The notes under the pieces are model-generated. The model saw only the letters and a program-made list of their open reading frames with translations, did no database searches and had not been told where the DNA came from. The position numbers and the translations under genes are program-made. From Mesobaculum littorinae (lineage in GTDB: Bacteria; Pseudomonadota; Alphaproteobacteria; Rhodobacterales; Rhodobacteraceae): 64,000 nt of DNA. Position 1 is the first letter of the stretch; the number at the start of each line of letters is the position of its first letter. The DNA is taken from contig NZ_RQXX01000003.1 in NCBI RefSeq assembly GCF_004011175.1, positions 496,001 to 560,000 of the forward strand, read 5' to 3'. Of this stretch, positions 8,855 through 16,856 are shown in pieces.

Positions 8855-8925
8855 TCCAAGGTCGGTGAGCGCGGCCCGCCTGGCCCGCCTGCGTTCGGGG
8901 TCCGTACGGGCGCCTGAACGCAGGC

Positions 8926-8959
8926 AAAAACCGGCCCCTCCGCCCGCGGGGAAGGGGCC
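8926..8959 (-). terminator. intrinsic terminator of the CAP-domain gene
   Basis: Read on the minus strand, the stem GGCCCCT/AGGGGCC (8953-8959 / 8933-8939) is followed by a run of five T (8930-8926), 12 bases past the CAP gene stop. A second perfect 10-base inverted repeat (8887-8896 / 8916-8925) lies on the other side of the T-run and may serve the convergent transpeptidase gene. Confidence 0.7.
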
Positions 8960-8970
8960 GCGGTCCGGGG

Positions 8971-9486
8971 TCAGGTCCCGGTGATCATGGTCCACCAGAT
9001 CTTGCCGTTGGGCTCCTGGAACCACGACACGCCCATGTTGCGGGCGCGGGGATCCATCACCGTCTTGCGCGTCGGGCCTTCGTCCATCCACGCGGTGAGG
9101 GTCTGAAGCTCGGTCTCGTAGGTTTCCGAGATGTTTTCGCCCACCACCGTGCCGGTGTACCCCGCGCGACGCACCCGGTCGATCGGAGAGGACCCGTCCG
9201 AGCCGAAGTGCCACGGCCGGTTCTGGATCGACATGTCGCGCGCATGCGTGGCGGCGGCGGCGTTCATCGCGGCGTTCAGTTGCAGCGCCGGGAGGCCCGC
9301 GGCCTGCCGTAGCGCGTTGGCCGCATCCAGCACGCGATACTGCACGTCGTCGGTGTCGGCCTCGGTCAGGCGATAGGCGCGGCCCACGGGTTCGCCATCC
9401 GGGCCCACCTGGACCGGCGGCAGAGGCGCCGCGCAGGCGGCAAGCAGAAGGGCGGCAGGCAGGCCAAGGGCGAAAACGCGTCTCAA
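8971..9486 (-). CDS. CAP-domain (SCP/PR-1) lipoprotein
   Basis: A 171-residue secreted protein. I use a TTG start at 9486 because GGGGA precedes it by about seven bases and a lipoprotein signal follows at once (VFALGLPAALLLAAC). Longer upstream frames are low-complexity and unlikely. The CAP domain shows VLDAANALRQAAGLP, THARDMS, HFGSDG (first His), GENIS and a C-terminal NMGVSWF...WWTMITGT. Bacterial CAP proteins are usually extracytoplasmic and of unknown activity. It is transcribed alone with its own terminator. Confidence 0.85.
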   Translation of the reverse strand: MRRVFALGLPAALLLAACAAPLPPVQVGPDGEPVGRAYRLTEADTDDVQYRVLDAANALRQAAGLPALQLNAAMNAAAATHARDMSIQNRPWHFGSDGSSPIDRVRRAGYTGTVVGENISETYETELQTLTAWMDEGPTRKTVMDPRARNMGVSWFQEPNGKIWWTMITGT

Positions 9487-9988
9487 GTTCTTATCCCCGT
9501 TGCAGATCAGGCCGGAATCTACCCGCAAACGCGCGGTGCCGAAACCCCGCCCGCGGCCTGCGGCGGGGCCGGACGGCGCGCGGGACGGATCGAATGGGCC
9601 GACGGACTGCCGGGCGATTCCCTCGCTGGCCGACATAGCCGAGCCTGTCGCCCGGGGGGGAGGAAAATCCGCAATGCGGCCCCCCGGATCACGCAGATAT
9701 GTTGCCCGGGCGGGCCACGAGGCCCGGCTATCGGGGAAGATGCGGTCCGGCATCGCCCGATGGTTGCGCAGTTTGCGACAGTGCCGCGCGTCGCGATGCG
9801 CGGCATAGCGGCAACAGGATGCAAAGTGTTGCCAATATGACGAAATTCAACGCTGGCGGAACTTTAGCGGGCGTGTCCACATTTGCAACGTGCCTGCAAT
9901 GCTGCTTAAACGCAGGAACGAGGTACAGTCTTGGGTGCCTGCAACCGATATTTAGAAAAACGGACGCAGGCGAATACTGGAGGATAGT
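9487..9988. other. divergent intergenic region with repeats
   Basis: About 500 bases between the CAP gene and the 63-residue gene with no convincing coding frame. It holds a perfect 8-base inverted repeat (TGCCGCGC 9782-9789 / GCGCGGCA 9798-9805) and a direct repeat GTGCCTGCAA (9890-9899 and 9935-9944). The last 180 bases are markedly more AT-rich than the window, as expected for a strong promoter and leader of the 63-residue gene. Confidence 0.6.
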
Positions 9989-10180
9989 ATGAAGAAACTC
10001 GCTCTCGCCACCGCGCTTTCGGTCGCCGCTACCGGTGCTTTCGCTGGCGGTCTGGCTCCTCAGCCGGCCCCCGTCATGGAAGCCCCCGTTGTCGTCGAAG
10101 AAACCAGCTCGTCGTCGGGCGGCATCGTCGTTCCGCTGCTGCTGCTGGCCGTCGTCGCCGCTGTGGTCGCCAACGACTAA
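9989..10180 (+). CDS. 63-residue secreted/membrane protein of unknown function
   Basis: Begins with a clear signal peptide (MKKLALATALSVAATGAFAGG), then a Pro/Ala/Val-rich stretch, ETSSSSGG, and a hydrophobic tail (VVPLLLLAVVAAVVAND) that could be one membrane helix. It has a strong ribosome site (GGAGG, 7 bases upstream), an AT-rich leader, codons unlike its neighbours (many GCT, ACC, CTC) and a textbook terminator, all signs of a highly expressed single gene. I do not recognise a function. Next to hemH on the opposite strand. Confidence 0.8.
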   Translation: MKKLALATALSVAATGAFAGGLAPQPAPVMEAPVVVEETSSSSGGIVVPLLLLAVVAAVVAND

Positions 10181-10206
10181 TCGTCTCACGACGGTTCGAA
10201 AGACTT

Positions 10207-10238
10207 AAAACGGCGGGCCTTCGGTCCGCCGTTTTTAT
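10207..10238 (+). terminator. intrinsic terminator after the 63-residue gene
   Basis: Stem CGGCGGGCC (10211-10219) pairs with GGTCCGCCG (10223-10231) around a three-base loop and is followed by TTTTT. AAAA on the other side gives a T-run on the minus strand too, so it could also stop transcripts coming from hemH. Confidence 0.9.
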
Positions 10239-10372
10239 TTGGCCAGAGCGTTATCTGACCAACGCGCTATCTGCCCAACGCGTTATGCGCCCGAATATCG
10301 CTTCGCCCGGAACCGGCGCGGTGATGCGCCTGCCGGGCAGGATAGGCGCCGGTGGACCCGGCGCCCGGCGGT

Positions 10373-11431
10373 TCAGCCCACCCAGCCGGCAAGGTTCTCC
10401 TCGATCACCGCGGCCAGCACGTCGATATGCGCGGGCTCGTCGTTGAGGCAGGGGATATAGGCGAATTCTTCCCCTCCCGCCTCGACAAAGCTGTCGCGAA
10501 TCTCGGCGTTGATCTCTTCCAGCGTCTCGATGCAGTCGGCCGAAAACGCGGGTGCCATCACCGCGATGCGCTTCTTGCCGGCGCGGGCCAGGCGCGCAAC
10601 CTCTTCTACCGTGTAGGGCTTCAGCCACTCCTCGGGGCCGAATTTCGACTGGAAGGTCGTGGCGATGCGGTCGTCGCTCCAGCCCAGAGCCTCTTTCAGC
10701 AGGCGCGTCGTCTTCTGGCACTGGCAGTGATAGGGATCGCCCTCTTTCAGGTAGCGCTCGGGCAGGCCGTGGTACGAGCACAACAGGATGTCGGGCTCCT
10801 GAGCCATGTCGGCATAGGCACGGCGCACCGACCCCGCAAGCGCCGCGATATAGTCGGGCCGGTCGAAATAGGGCGGCACGGTGCGGCTGGCGGGCTGCCA
10901 GCGTTCCTTCATCAGCGCGCGGAAAAAGGCGTCGTTCGCCGTCGCCGTCGTGGCGCCCGCGTATTGCGGATAGAGGGGGAAGAACAGGATGCGTTCGCAC
11001 CCCGCCTCGACCATCCGCTTCAGCGTCGCCGCCGTCGCGGGGTTGCCGTAGCGCATCGCGAATTCGACCTGCACCTGGTCGCCGAATCGGCCGGCGAACC
11101 GCTCGCGCAGCTTGGCGGTCTGGCTTTTGGTGATGGTCATGAGGGGGCTTTCATTCGCCTCCTCGTTCCAGATCGTGCGGTAGGCCGCGCCCGAGGTGAA
11201 AGGCCGTTTCGACAGGATCACCGTCTGCAAAAGCGGCTGCCAGACCCAGGGCGAGTAGTCGATGACCCGCCGGTCCGACAGGAACTCGCCCAGGTAGCGC
11301 CGCATCGACCGGTAGTCTGTGCCGTCCGGCGTCCCGAGGTTGGCGACCAGCACGCCGACCCGCTTGGGCGGCAGGGCTGGGTGATCGGCGGGCGCATGCT
11401 CCGGCGTCTTCCGGGGGGCCTGGTCCTGCAT
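10373..11431 (-). CDS. hemH: ferrochelatase HemH
   Basis: Inserts ferrous iron into protoporphyrin IX, the last step of haem synthesis. 352 residues from ATG 11431, which has GGAGAG eight bases upstream. Seen: VLVANLGTPDG near the N-terminus, the active-site histidine in CSYHGLPERY, FQSKFGPEEWLKP, and the acidic pair region FSADCIETLEEI. A longer upstream frame has no family similarity and is rejected. Transcribed alone on the minus strand, 60 bases from the next upstream gene. Confidence 0.96.
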   Translation of the reverse strand: MQDQAPRKTPEHAPADHPALPPKRVGVLVANLGTPDGTDYRSMRRYLGEFLSDRRVIDYSPWVWQPLLQTVILSKRPFTSGAAYRTIWNEEANESPLMTITKSQTAKLRERFAGRFGDQVQVEFAMRYGNPATAATLKRMVEAGCERILFFPLYPQYAGATTATANDAFFRALMKERWQPASRTVPPYFDRPDYIAALAGSVRRAYADMAQEPDILLCSYHGLPERYLKEGDPYHCQCQKTTRLLKEALGWSDDRIATTFQSKFGPEEWLKPYTVEEVARLARAGKKRIAVMAPAFSADCIETLEEINAEIRDSFVEAGGEEFAYIPCLNDEPAHIDVLAAVIEENLAGWVG

Positions 11432-11493
11432 CACGGTCTCTCCTGTCCAGCCGTTGGGGGTCTGGTCCCGAGATAACCGACTTGCGCCTCCGG

Positions 11494-12330
11494 TCAATCG
11501 CGGCGCGGCGTCGCGGTGTCCCCGGCCTGCTGCTCGTCGGTGCCAAGCGCATCGGCAAGTCGCTGTCGGGCCGAGCCTGGGCGCAGGGGTTGCTGCTGGG
11601 TCGACGACGGCGCCCACCCCGACAGGAACACCAGTTCGAACGTCGCGGCGATGCCCCCTTCGGACGGGAAGTTCTCGGCGTAAAGCGCGGCGGCCAGAGG
11701 GAACAGGGCGCGCGGGGGCGGGCGCCGGTCGCGCTCGGCCAGGGCGTTGGCCTCGCCCATGTGGCGCAGTTCGTGCATCAGTCGAAATGCATCGGCGTAG
11801 CGCGTGGCCAGCGGCAGGGAATCCGCCACCGGCAGGGCGAATCCCGCCCGCTGCAACAGCGCGCCCAGGTCACGAATCTCGGCCATCGGCGCGATCCGCG
11901 GGGACAGGCCGCCGGTGATCCGGCTTTCCGCCTCGGCCAGCGCGGTGCGCAGCTCGTGCAGCGTGCGTCCGCCCGGCAGCACGGCGATCGCCAGGCCGTC
12001 GGGCTGCAGCGACCGGCGCATCTGCACCAGCTGGCCCACGGGATCATTGGCCCAGTGCAGCGACATCGCGTGGATGGCCAGGTCATGCGCCTGCTCCTGC
12101 AGGTCCAGGATCTCGTCATCCGGAACGATCTTCGCCTGCGGAAAGGCCGCGGCCCAGGGTTTGGGCTGTCCGGTGATGATGCAGGGGCGCGTAAACGTCC
12201 TGTTAACGTCGATGAGCTTCTCCTTGACCTCGAGGATCGCCTCGTCGTGCAAAAACAGCGCGGTGTCGCGGGTGCGGCGGCGGTGCGCGGCCAGCGTGGC
12301 GATATCGGTCAGGGTCGGAGGGCTTTGCAT
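11494..12330 (-). CDS. SAM-dependent methyltransferase, NDUFAF5/BioC-like
   Basis: A 278-residue protein resembling the alphaproteobacterial homologues of mitochondrial NDUFAF5 (complex I assembly factor, C20orf7). Signs are an ...FLHDEAILEVKEKL... start, ALHWANDPVGQLVQMRRSLQPDG, and the C-terminal ALFPLAAALYAE region. The N-terminal SAM-binding glycine loop is degenerate here (no clear GxGxG), so methyltransferase activity is uncertain. It starts 27 bases from the divergent comF and shares a mirrored start sequence with it. Confidence 0.8.
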   Translation of the reverse strand: MQSPPTLTDIATLAAHRRRTRDTALFLHDEAILEVKEKLIDVNRTFTRPCIITGQPKPWAAAFPQAKIVPDDEILDLQEQAHDLAIHAMSLHWANDPVGQLVQMRRSLQPDGLAIAVLPGGRTLHELRTALAEAESRITGGLSPRIAPMAEIRDLGALLQRAGFALPVADSLPLATRYADAFRLMHELRHMGEANALAERDRRPPPRALFPLAAALYAENFPSEGGIAATFELVFLSGWAPSSTQQQPLRPGSARQRLADALGTDEQQAGDTATPRRD

Positions 12331-12370
12331 GACCAGTCAGATAGGCCTGGCCCGCGCATGATGCAAAGCC
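12321..12370. repeat. perfect inverted repeat spanning two divergent start codons
   Basis: GGCTTTGCAT (12321-12330) and ATGCAAAGCC (12361-12370) are exact reverse complements. Each contains the start codon and first codons (M-Q-S) of one of the two divergent genes, with only 30 bases between them. Confidence 0.8.
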
Positions 12371-13077
12371 TTCTGTCCCTGATCTATCCGCACCATTGCG
12401 CGATTTGCGACACGCCTGTCGCGGCGCCGGGGCTGTGCGGCCCCTGCTGGCGCGACATGCCGTTCCTGACGGGGCTGGTCTGCGACGCTTGCGGCGCGGC
12501 GCTGCCGGGCGACGAACCCGACGGGCGGGCGGTGCGCTGCGATGCCTGCCTTGCCGCCCCGCCCCCGTGGGAGGCGGGGCGCGCCGCGCTGAGCTATGCC
12601 GGATCGGCGCGGCGGCTGGTGCTGGCGCTGAAGCATGGCGACCGGCTCGACCTGACCGGACCGGCGGCGGGCTGGATGCTTGCGGGGGCGGGCCCGATGA
12701 TCCGCGCGGGGCAGGTCATGGTGCCGGTGCCGGTGCACTGGACCCGCCGGATCGCCCGCCGCTACAATCAGGCGGCCCTGCTGTCGCGGGCCGTGGCGCG
12801 GTTGGCTGGCGGGCGGTCGGCGCCGCAGGCCCTGATCCGCGTCGCGCGCACGCCCTCGCAGGACGGACTGAACCGGGCGCGGCGCTTTGCCAACCTTGAG
12901 GGGGCGATCCGCCCGCATCCCCGCCTGGGCGCTGTTCTGCGCGGGGCGGACGTGGTGCTGATCGACGACGTGATGACCTCGGGTGCGACGCTCTGGGCCG
13001 CGACCCGCGCGGCGCAGGCGGCCGGGGCGGCCCGGGTTTCGGTGCTGGTACTGGCGCGCGTCGCCCCGGAGACTTAG
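12361..13077 (+). CDS. comF: ComF family protein (phosphoribosyltransferase domain)
   Basis: 238 residues. An N-terminal zinc-finger region has paired cysteines (CAIC, CGPC, CDAC twice, within the first 60 residues). The phosphoribosyltransferase-like C-terminus has the PRPP loop VVLIDDVMTSGATL (about 198-211). ComF is needed for DNA uptake in competent bacteria. In alphaproteobacteria its role is not settled. ATG at 12361 mirrors the start of the divergent gene; ATG 12358 directly before it is equally possible. It is followed by grxC after 38 bases. Confidence 0.92.
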   Translation: MQSLLSLIYPHHCAICDTPVAAPGLCGPCWRDMPFLTGLVCDACGAALPGDEPDGRAVRCDACLAAPPPWEAGRAALSYAGSARRLVLALKHGDRLDLTGPAAGWMLAGAGPMIRAGQVMVPVPVHWTRRIARRYNQAALLSRAVARLAGGRSAPQALIRVARTPSQDGLNRARRFANLEGAIRPHPRLGAVLRGADVVLIDDVMTSGATLWAATRAAQAAGAARVSVLVLARVAPET

Positions 13078-13115
13078 GTTCTGCGTAACACTCTTCGCAA
13101 AAGGACCGCCCCCGC

Positions 13116-13388
13116 ATGGCCATGATCGAAATCTATACCCGCCCGATGTGCGGCTTCTGCCAAGCCGCCAAGCGCCTGCTGGACAAGAAGGGCGCGAGCT
13201 ATTCCGAAATCGACATCGGCCGCGACCCCGATCAGAAGGCGGTGATGATCGACCGGGCCAAGGGTGGGCGCACATTCCCGCAGATCTTCATCGACGGCAC
13301 CCATATCGGCGGCTGCGACGAGCTTTACGCGCTGGATGCCGCGGGCAAGCTGGACCCGATGCTGACCGGCAGCGCCGCGCAGGGCTAG
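13116..13388 (+). CDS. grxC: glutaredoxin 3
   Basis: A 90-residue dithiol glutaredoxin, active site CGFC (C12, C15), with the GSH-binding TFPQIFIDG and GGCDEL motifs typical of GrxC. Reduces disulfides and glutathione adducts in the cytoplasm. AAGGA lies about ten bases before the ATG. It sits between comF and the nitrilase gene, a common order in alphaproteobacteria, with five bases to the next gene. Confidence 0.96.
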   Translation: MAMIEIYTRPMCGFCQAAKRLLDKKGASYSEIDIGRDPDQKAVMIDRAKGGRTFPQIFIDGTHIGGCDELYALDAAGKLDPMLTGSAAQG

Positions 13389-13393
13389 GACCG

Positions 13394-14224
13394 ATGCGCG
13401 CCGCCCTGATCCAACTGCAAAGCTCGGACGACCCGCAGGCCAACCTGGCCGTGACCGAGGGCTATGTGCGCGACGCCGCGGCCGGGGGCGCGGGCTTTGT
13501 CCTGACGCCCGAGGTCACGAACTGCGTCTCGGCCTCGCGCAGCCGGCAACTGGCGGTGCTGCAGCCCGAAGCTACGGACCCGACGCTGGCGCGGATGCGC
13601 GAGGTGGCGCGGGACTGCGGCATCTGGCTGCTTCTGGGCTCACTCGCGGTGAAGACCGACGACCCCGATGGGCGCTTTGCAAACCGGTCTTTCCTGATCG
13701 GTCCCGACGGTACCGTCGCCGCGCGCTATGACAAGATCCACATGTTCGATGTCACGGTCAGCGAGACCGAGACCTACCGCGAATCCGCCGGGTATCGTCC
13801 GGGCGACCGAGCCGTGCTGGCCCGGACACCCTTGGGCCGGATCGGGATGACGATCTGCTACGATGTACGGTTCCCGGCGCTTTACCGGGCGCTGGGGCAG
13901 GCGGGGGCGCAGATCCTGACGGTGCCGTCGGCGTTCTCTCCGGTCACGGGGGCGGCGCACTGGGAAACCCTGCTGCGCGCCCGTGCCATCGAATGTGGCG
14001 CCTATGTGCTGGCGCCGGCGCAATGCGGGACCCATGCCGCGACCGAGGGGCGCGCCCGCAGCACCCACGGGCATTCCCTTGCCGTCGCGCCCTGGGGCGA
14101 GGTGCTGGCCGATGGCGGCACCGCGCCGGGCATCACCCTGGTCGATCTAGACCTGGACGAGGTCGACAGGGCCCACGCCCGCGTCCCCTCGCTTACCCAT
14201 GACAGGGAGTTTGCCGGGCCGTGA
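13394..14224 (+). CDS. carbon-nitrogen hydrolase (Nit1/Nit2-type)
   Basis: 276 residues of the nitrilase superfamily with the full Glu-Lys-Cys triad: E40 (LTPEVTN), K114 (YDKIHMFD) and C155 (ICYDVRFP). The order and spacing match the Nit branch, whose members hydrolyse omega-amides such as deaminated glutathione or alpha-ketoglutaramate; next to grxC a deaminated-glutathione amidase role is an attractive inference. Starts five bases after the grxC stop. Confidence 0.9.
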   Translation: MRAALIQLQSSDDPQANLAVTEGYVRDAAAGGAGFVLTPEVTNCVSASRSRQLAVLQPEATDPTLARMREVARDCGIWLLLGSLAVKTDDPDGRFANRSFLIGPDGTVAARYDKIHMFDVTVSETETYRESAGYRPGDRAVLARTPLGRIGMTICYDVRFPALYRALGQAGAQILTVPSAFSPVTGAAHWETLLRARAIECGAYVLAPAQCGTHAATEGRARSTHGHSLAVAPWGEVLADGGTAPGITLVDLDLDEVDRAHARVPSLTHDREFAGP

Positions 14225-14252
14225 CCTTCGCACCGGCGACCTGAAAACGAAA

Positions 14253-14283
14253 CCGGGCCGCGCTTGGAAGCAAGCGGGCCCGG
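14253..14283 (-). terminator. terminator of the Tat-exported L,D-transpeptidase gene
   Basis: A long stem with one bulge (CCGGGCC-GCGCTTG, 14253-14266, against CAAGCGGGCCCGG, 14271-14283). On the minus strand it is followed by TTTCGTTTTC, which fits an intrinsic terminator 45 bases past the stop at 14329. Confidence 0.6.
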
Positions 14284-14328
14284 CAAAGGGGGCCTGAAGG
14301 CCCGTGAGCCTGCAGGCCCGTGAGGCGA

Positions 14329-14907
14329 TCAGCCGAAGGCGTTGCGGTAGACCTTGACCGACGCGCCGACCTCGACCCGCTGGTAGAGGTCGACGATGTC
14401 GTCGTTGATCAGCCGAACGCAGCCCGAAGACACGGCGGTGCCGATCGTCCAGGGCTGCGGCGTGCCGTGGATGCGATACATCGTGTCGCGCCCGTTGCGA
14501 TAGAGATACAGCGCGCGCGCCCCCAGCGGGTTGTCCGGGCCGCCCGGAACGCCGCCGGCGAATTTCGCATAGGTCTCGGGCTCGCGGTCGATCATGTTCT
14601 GCGTGGGCGTCCAGCTGGGCCACTCGGCCTTGCGCTGGATCGTGGCATTGCCCTGGAAATTGCGGCCCGCCTCGCCCACGGCGACATGATACTCGATGGC
14701 CTCGCCCGGCGCGGTGATGAAGTACAGGTGAAAGATGTCGGGAAAGACGTGGATCGACCCGGGCTCGACGTCGTAGCGCACCTGCACCCGGCGCGGCCGC
14801 ATCTCTTCGAGCGAGTGGTGCGGCTCGAACACGTTGGCCCGGGCGGCCAGAGGGGCGACGCCCAAGCTGGCTGTCGCGGACAGGATGAAGTTGCGGCGGG
14901 TCGTCAT
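14329..14907 (-). CDS. Tat-exported L,D-transpeptidase (YkuD)
   Basis: 192 residues starting TTRRNFILSATAS, a twin-arginine signal, cleaved about residue 24. The YkuD domain has H147 in IHGTPQPW and catalytic C163 in SSGCVRL, followed by INDDIVDLY. It also has NPLGARALYL, seen in ErfK/YbiS-type enzymes. Expected to act on peptidoglycan in the periplasm. ATG 14907 is chosen because the Tat signal begins there; the longer upstream frame is not protein-like. Transcribed alone. Confidence 0.92.
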   Translation of the reverse strand: MTTRRNFILSATASLGVAPLAARANVFEPHHSLEEMRPRRVQVRYDVEPGSIHVFPDIFHLYFITAPGEAIEYHVAVGEAGRNFQGNATIQRKAEWPSWTPTQNMIDREPETYAKFAGGVPGGPDNPLGARALYLYRNGRDTMYRIHGTPQPWTIGTAVSSGCVRLINDDIVDLYQRVEVGASVKVYRNAFG

Positions 14908-15130
14908 CAGGTCAGGCTCCTCAGAAATCGTCACCGGCGGATAACCGCGGAGAGACCGCCCGGCAGCGGCGGCCATCCTCCTGTGGCATCCGAATCGCGC
15001 GAAGTAAACGCAAGGGGATGCGAATCGACCCCGCTCACAAAGGGTTGAGCTTTGGCGGTCGCGGTCAGCGGCCTGCCGAGGGGACCTCGGCAGCGGGGCA
15101 TGGAGCACGGAACGCCCCCCGCGAAACGCG

Positions 15131-15164
15131 AACGCGGCGCGAAGGGGAACCCTCGCGCCGCGTT
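15131..15164 (-). terminator. stem-loop at the end of the peptide ABC operon
   Basis: Perfect 12-base arms AACGCGGCGCGA (15131-15142) and TCGCGCCGCGTT (15153-15164), about 25 bases past the stop of the binding-protein gene. The downstream T content on the minus strand is low, so it may be a weak or Rho-assisted terminator. Confidence 0.55.
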
Positions 15165-15189
15165 TCCGGCCCGGACGGGGCGGGTGATT

Positions 15190-16737
15190 TTAGCCCGTGA
15201 ACCACCAGCGTTCGGCAAGGCGGTTGTTGTCGGCCTTGAAGAGGTTGCCAATCGCTTCGCCATGGCCCAGCCGAGTCGAGGCGGCGCCGGTCAGGTTGGC
15301 ATACATCGGCACGATATAGCCGCCGTCCTCGCTCAGCATCTTCTGCATGTCGCGGTAGATCTCGGCCCGCTTTTCGCTGTCCAGCTCGCCGCGCGCCTCG
15401 ATCAGCCATTTCTGGAACTGCTCGTTGTCCCAGTGGGTGTCGTTCCACGGAGCGCCGGCTTCGAGCGCGGAGGAGAACATCCAGTCCTCGGTCGCGCGGC
15501 CGGACCAGTAGGACAGGCACCAGGGCTTTTTCAGCCAGACGTTCGACCAGTAGCCGTCGGCGGGTTCCTGGATGACCGAGACGTTGATGCCGGCCACACC
15601 CAGGGAGGCCTGCGCCAGCTGCGCGGCGTCGATGGCGCCGTTGAACGCGGTGCTCGCGGCCGAAAGCTCGACATTGATCGAATCGAGGCCCGCCTGCTTG
15701 AGGTGGTATTTCGCCTGATCGGGGTCAAAGGCCAGCTGTTCGAGGTCTTCGGCGTAATACTGGTTGGCGGGGCCGATGGGGTGGTCGTTGCCGACCATGC
15801 CGTGGCCCTGCAGGATCTTCTGCACCATCTCTTCGCGGTTGATGCCGTACTTGATCGCCCGGCGCACGTTGACGTCGTCGAAGGGCGCCGTGTCGGTCAG
15901 CATCGGCATGGTGTACTGGTGGTTGCCCGTGACCTCGAAGACCTCGATCATCGGGTTCTGCCGCATCAACGGCTCGGTCTTGAAGTCGATGTCGTTGATC
16001 ACGTCGACCTGGCCGGTCATCAGAGCGTTCATCCGGGCCGAGGGGTCGTTGATCGCGATGATCTCGATCTCGTCGAACCAGCCGGCTTCGCCGTCCTTGT
16101 AGTGGCTGTCGACGCGGGTGCCGACGAAGCGCACGCCGGGGTCGAAGCTTTGCACGCGGTAAAGGCCGGTGCCGATGCCCTTGGCGATCGCCTCCTCGAT
16201 CTGGCCCGCGGGATAGATCAGCAGGTGGTAGTCGGACAGCAGGAAGGGGAAATCGGCGTTGCCGGTGGGCAGGGTGAACTGCACCTGCAGGTCACCGGTC
16301 TTCTTCATCTCGACGCCTTCGACGATCGGCGCGGCGGCCGATTTCGAGCCTTCGGCGACGTGCAGCTGCAGCGATTCGATCACGTCGTCGGCGTTGAACG
16401 GCTTGCCGTTGTGGAAGGTCACGCCGTCGCGCAGGTTGAACGTCCAGGTCTTGGCGTCGGAGGAGGCCTCCCAGTCGGTGGCGAGTTCGCCGACCAGGCT
16501 GCCCTCGGCGCTGACCTGGGTCAGGCTGTCGAAGACCGCGCCCTGCGCCGAAGAGGTCATGAAGATGTCGGAATGGGTCCGGCTGTCCCAGCTGTCCGAG
16601 GTGTTGGCGCCGTTCAGGCCCATGCGCAGGCGTCCGCCGCGCTTGGCGTCTTGCGCGCGCAGCGGCAGGCCCGAGGCTGCAAGGACACCCGCGGCGGCGC
16701 CGGTGCGCAGCAGGCCACGTCTGGAAATATTGGTCAT
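15190..16737 (-). CDS. ABC transporter substrate-binding protein, peptide/family 5
   Basis: 515 residues. A Tat-type signal (SRRGLLRTGAAAGVLAASG) is followed by a family-5 solute-binding domain: ATDWEASSDAKTWTFNLRDGV, FHNGKPFNADDV and a C-terminal YWSGR...EDWMFSS region. Such proteins bind oligopeptides, opines or related solutes in the periplasm; the ligand cannot be told. It is the last gene of the operon, after two permeases and the double ATPase (119 bases downstream of the latter), whereas binding-protein genes usually come first. Confidence 0.92.
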   Translation of the reverse strand: MTNISRRGLLRTGAAAGVLAASGLPLRAQDAKRGGRLRMGLNGANTSDSWDSRTHSDIFMTSSAQGAVFDSLTQVSAEGSLVGELATDWEASSDAKTWTFNLRDGVTFHNGKPFNADDVIESLQLHVAEGSKSAAAPIVEGVEMKKTGDLQVQFTLPTGNADFPFLLSDYHLLIYPAGQIEEAIAKGIGTGLYRVQSFDPGVRFVGTRVDSHYKDGEAGWFDEIEIIAINDPSARMNALMTGQVDVINDIDFKTEPLMRQNPMIEVFEVTGNHQYTMPMLTDTAPFDDVNVRRAIKYGINREEMVQKILQGHGMVGNDHPIGPANQYYAEDLEQLAFDPDQAKYHLKQAGLDSINVELSAASTAFNGAIDAAQLAQASLGVAGINVSVIQEPADGYWSNVWLKKPWCLSYWSGRATEDWMFSSALEAGAPWNDTHWDNEQFQKWLIEARGELDSEKRAEIYRDMQKMLSEDGGYIVPMYANLTGAASTRLGHGEAIGNLFKADNNRLAERWWFTG

Positions 16738-16856
16738 TGGTCTCTCCCGTATCTCTTGGTCTGTTCTTGTCTCTCGCGCCGCGGGGTCGAAGGGGCGGTC
16801 AGGCCTAGCTTACAGCAATCCTGCCCCGGCTCCCGTTGGCGCCTACGCTTCTTGCA

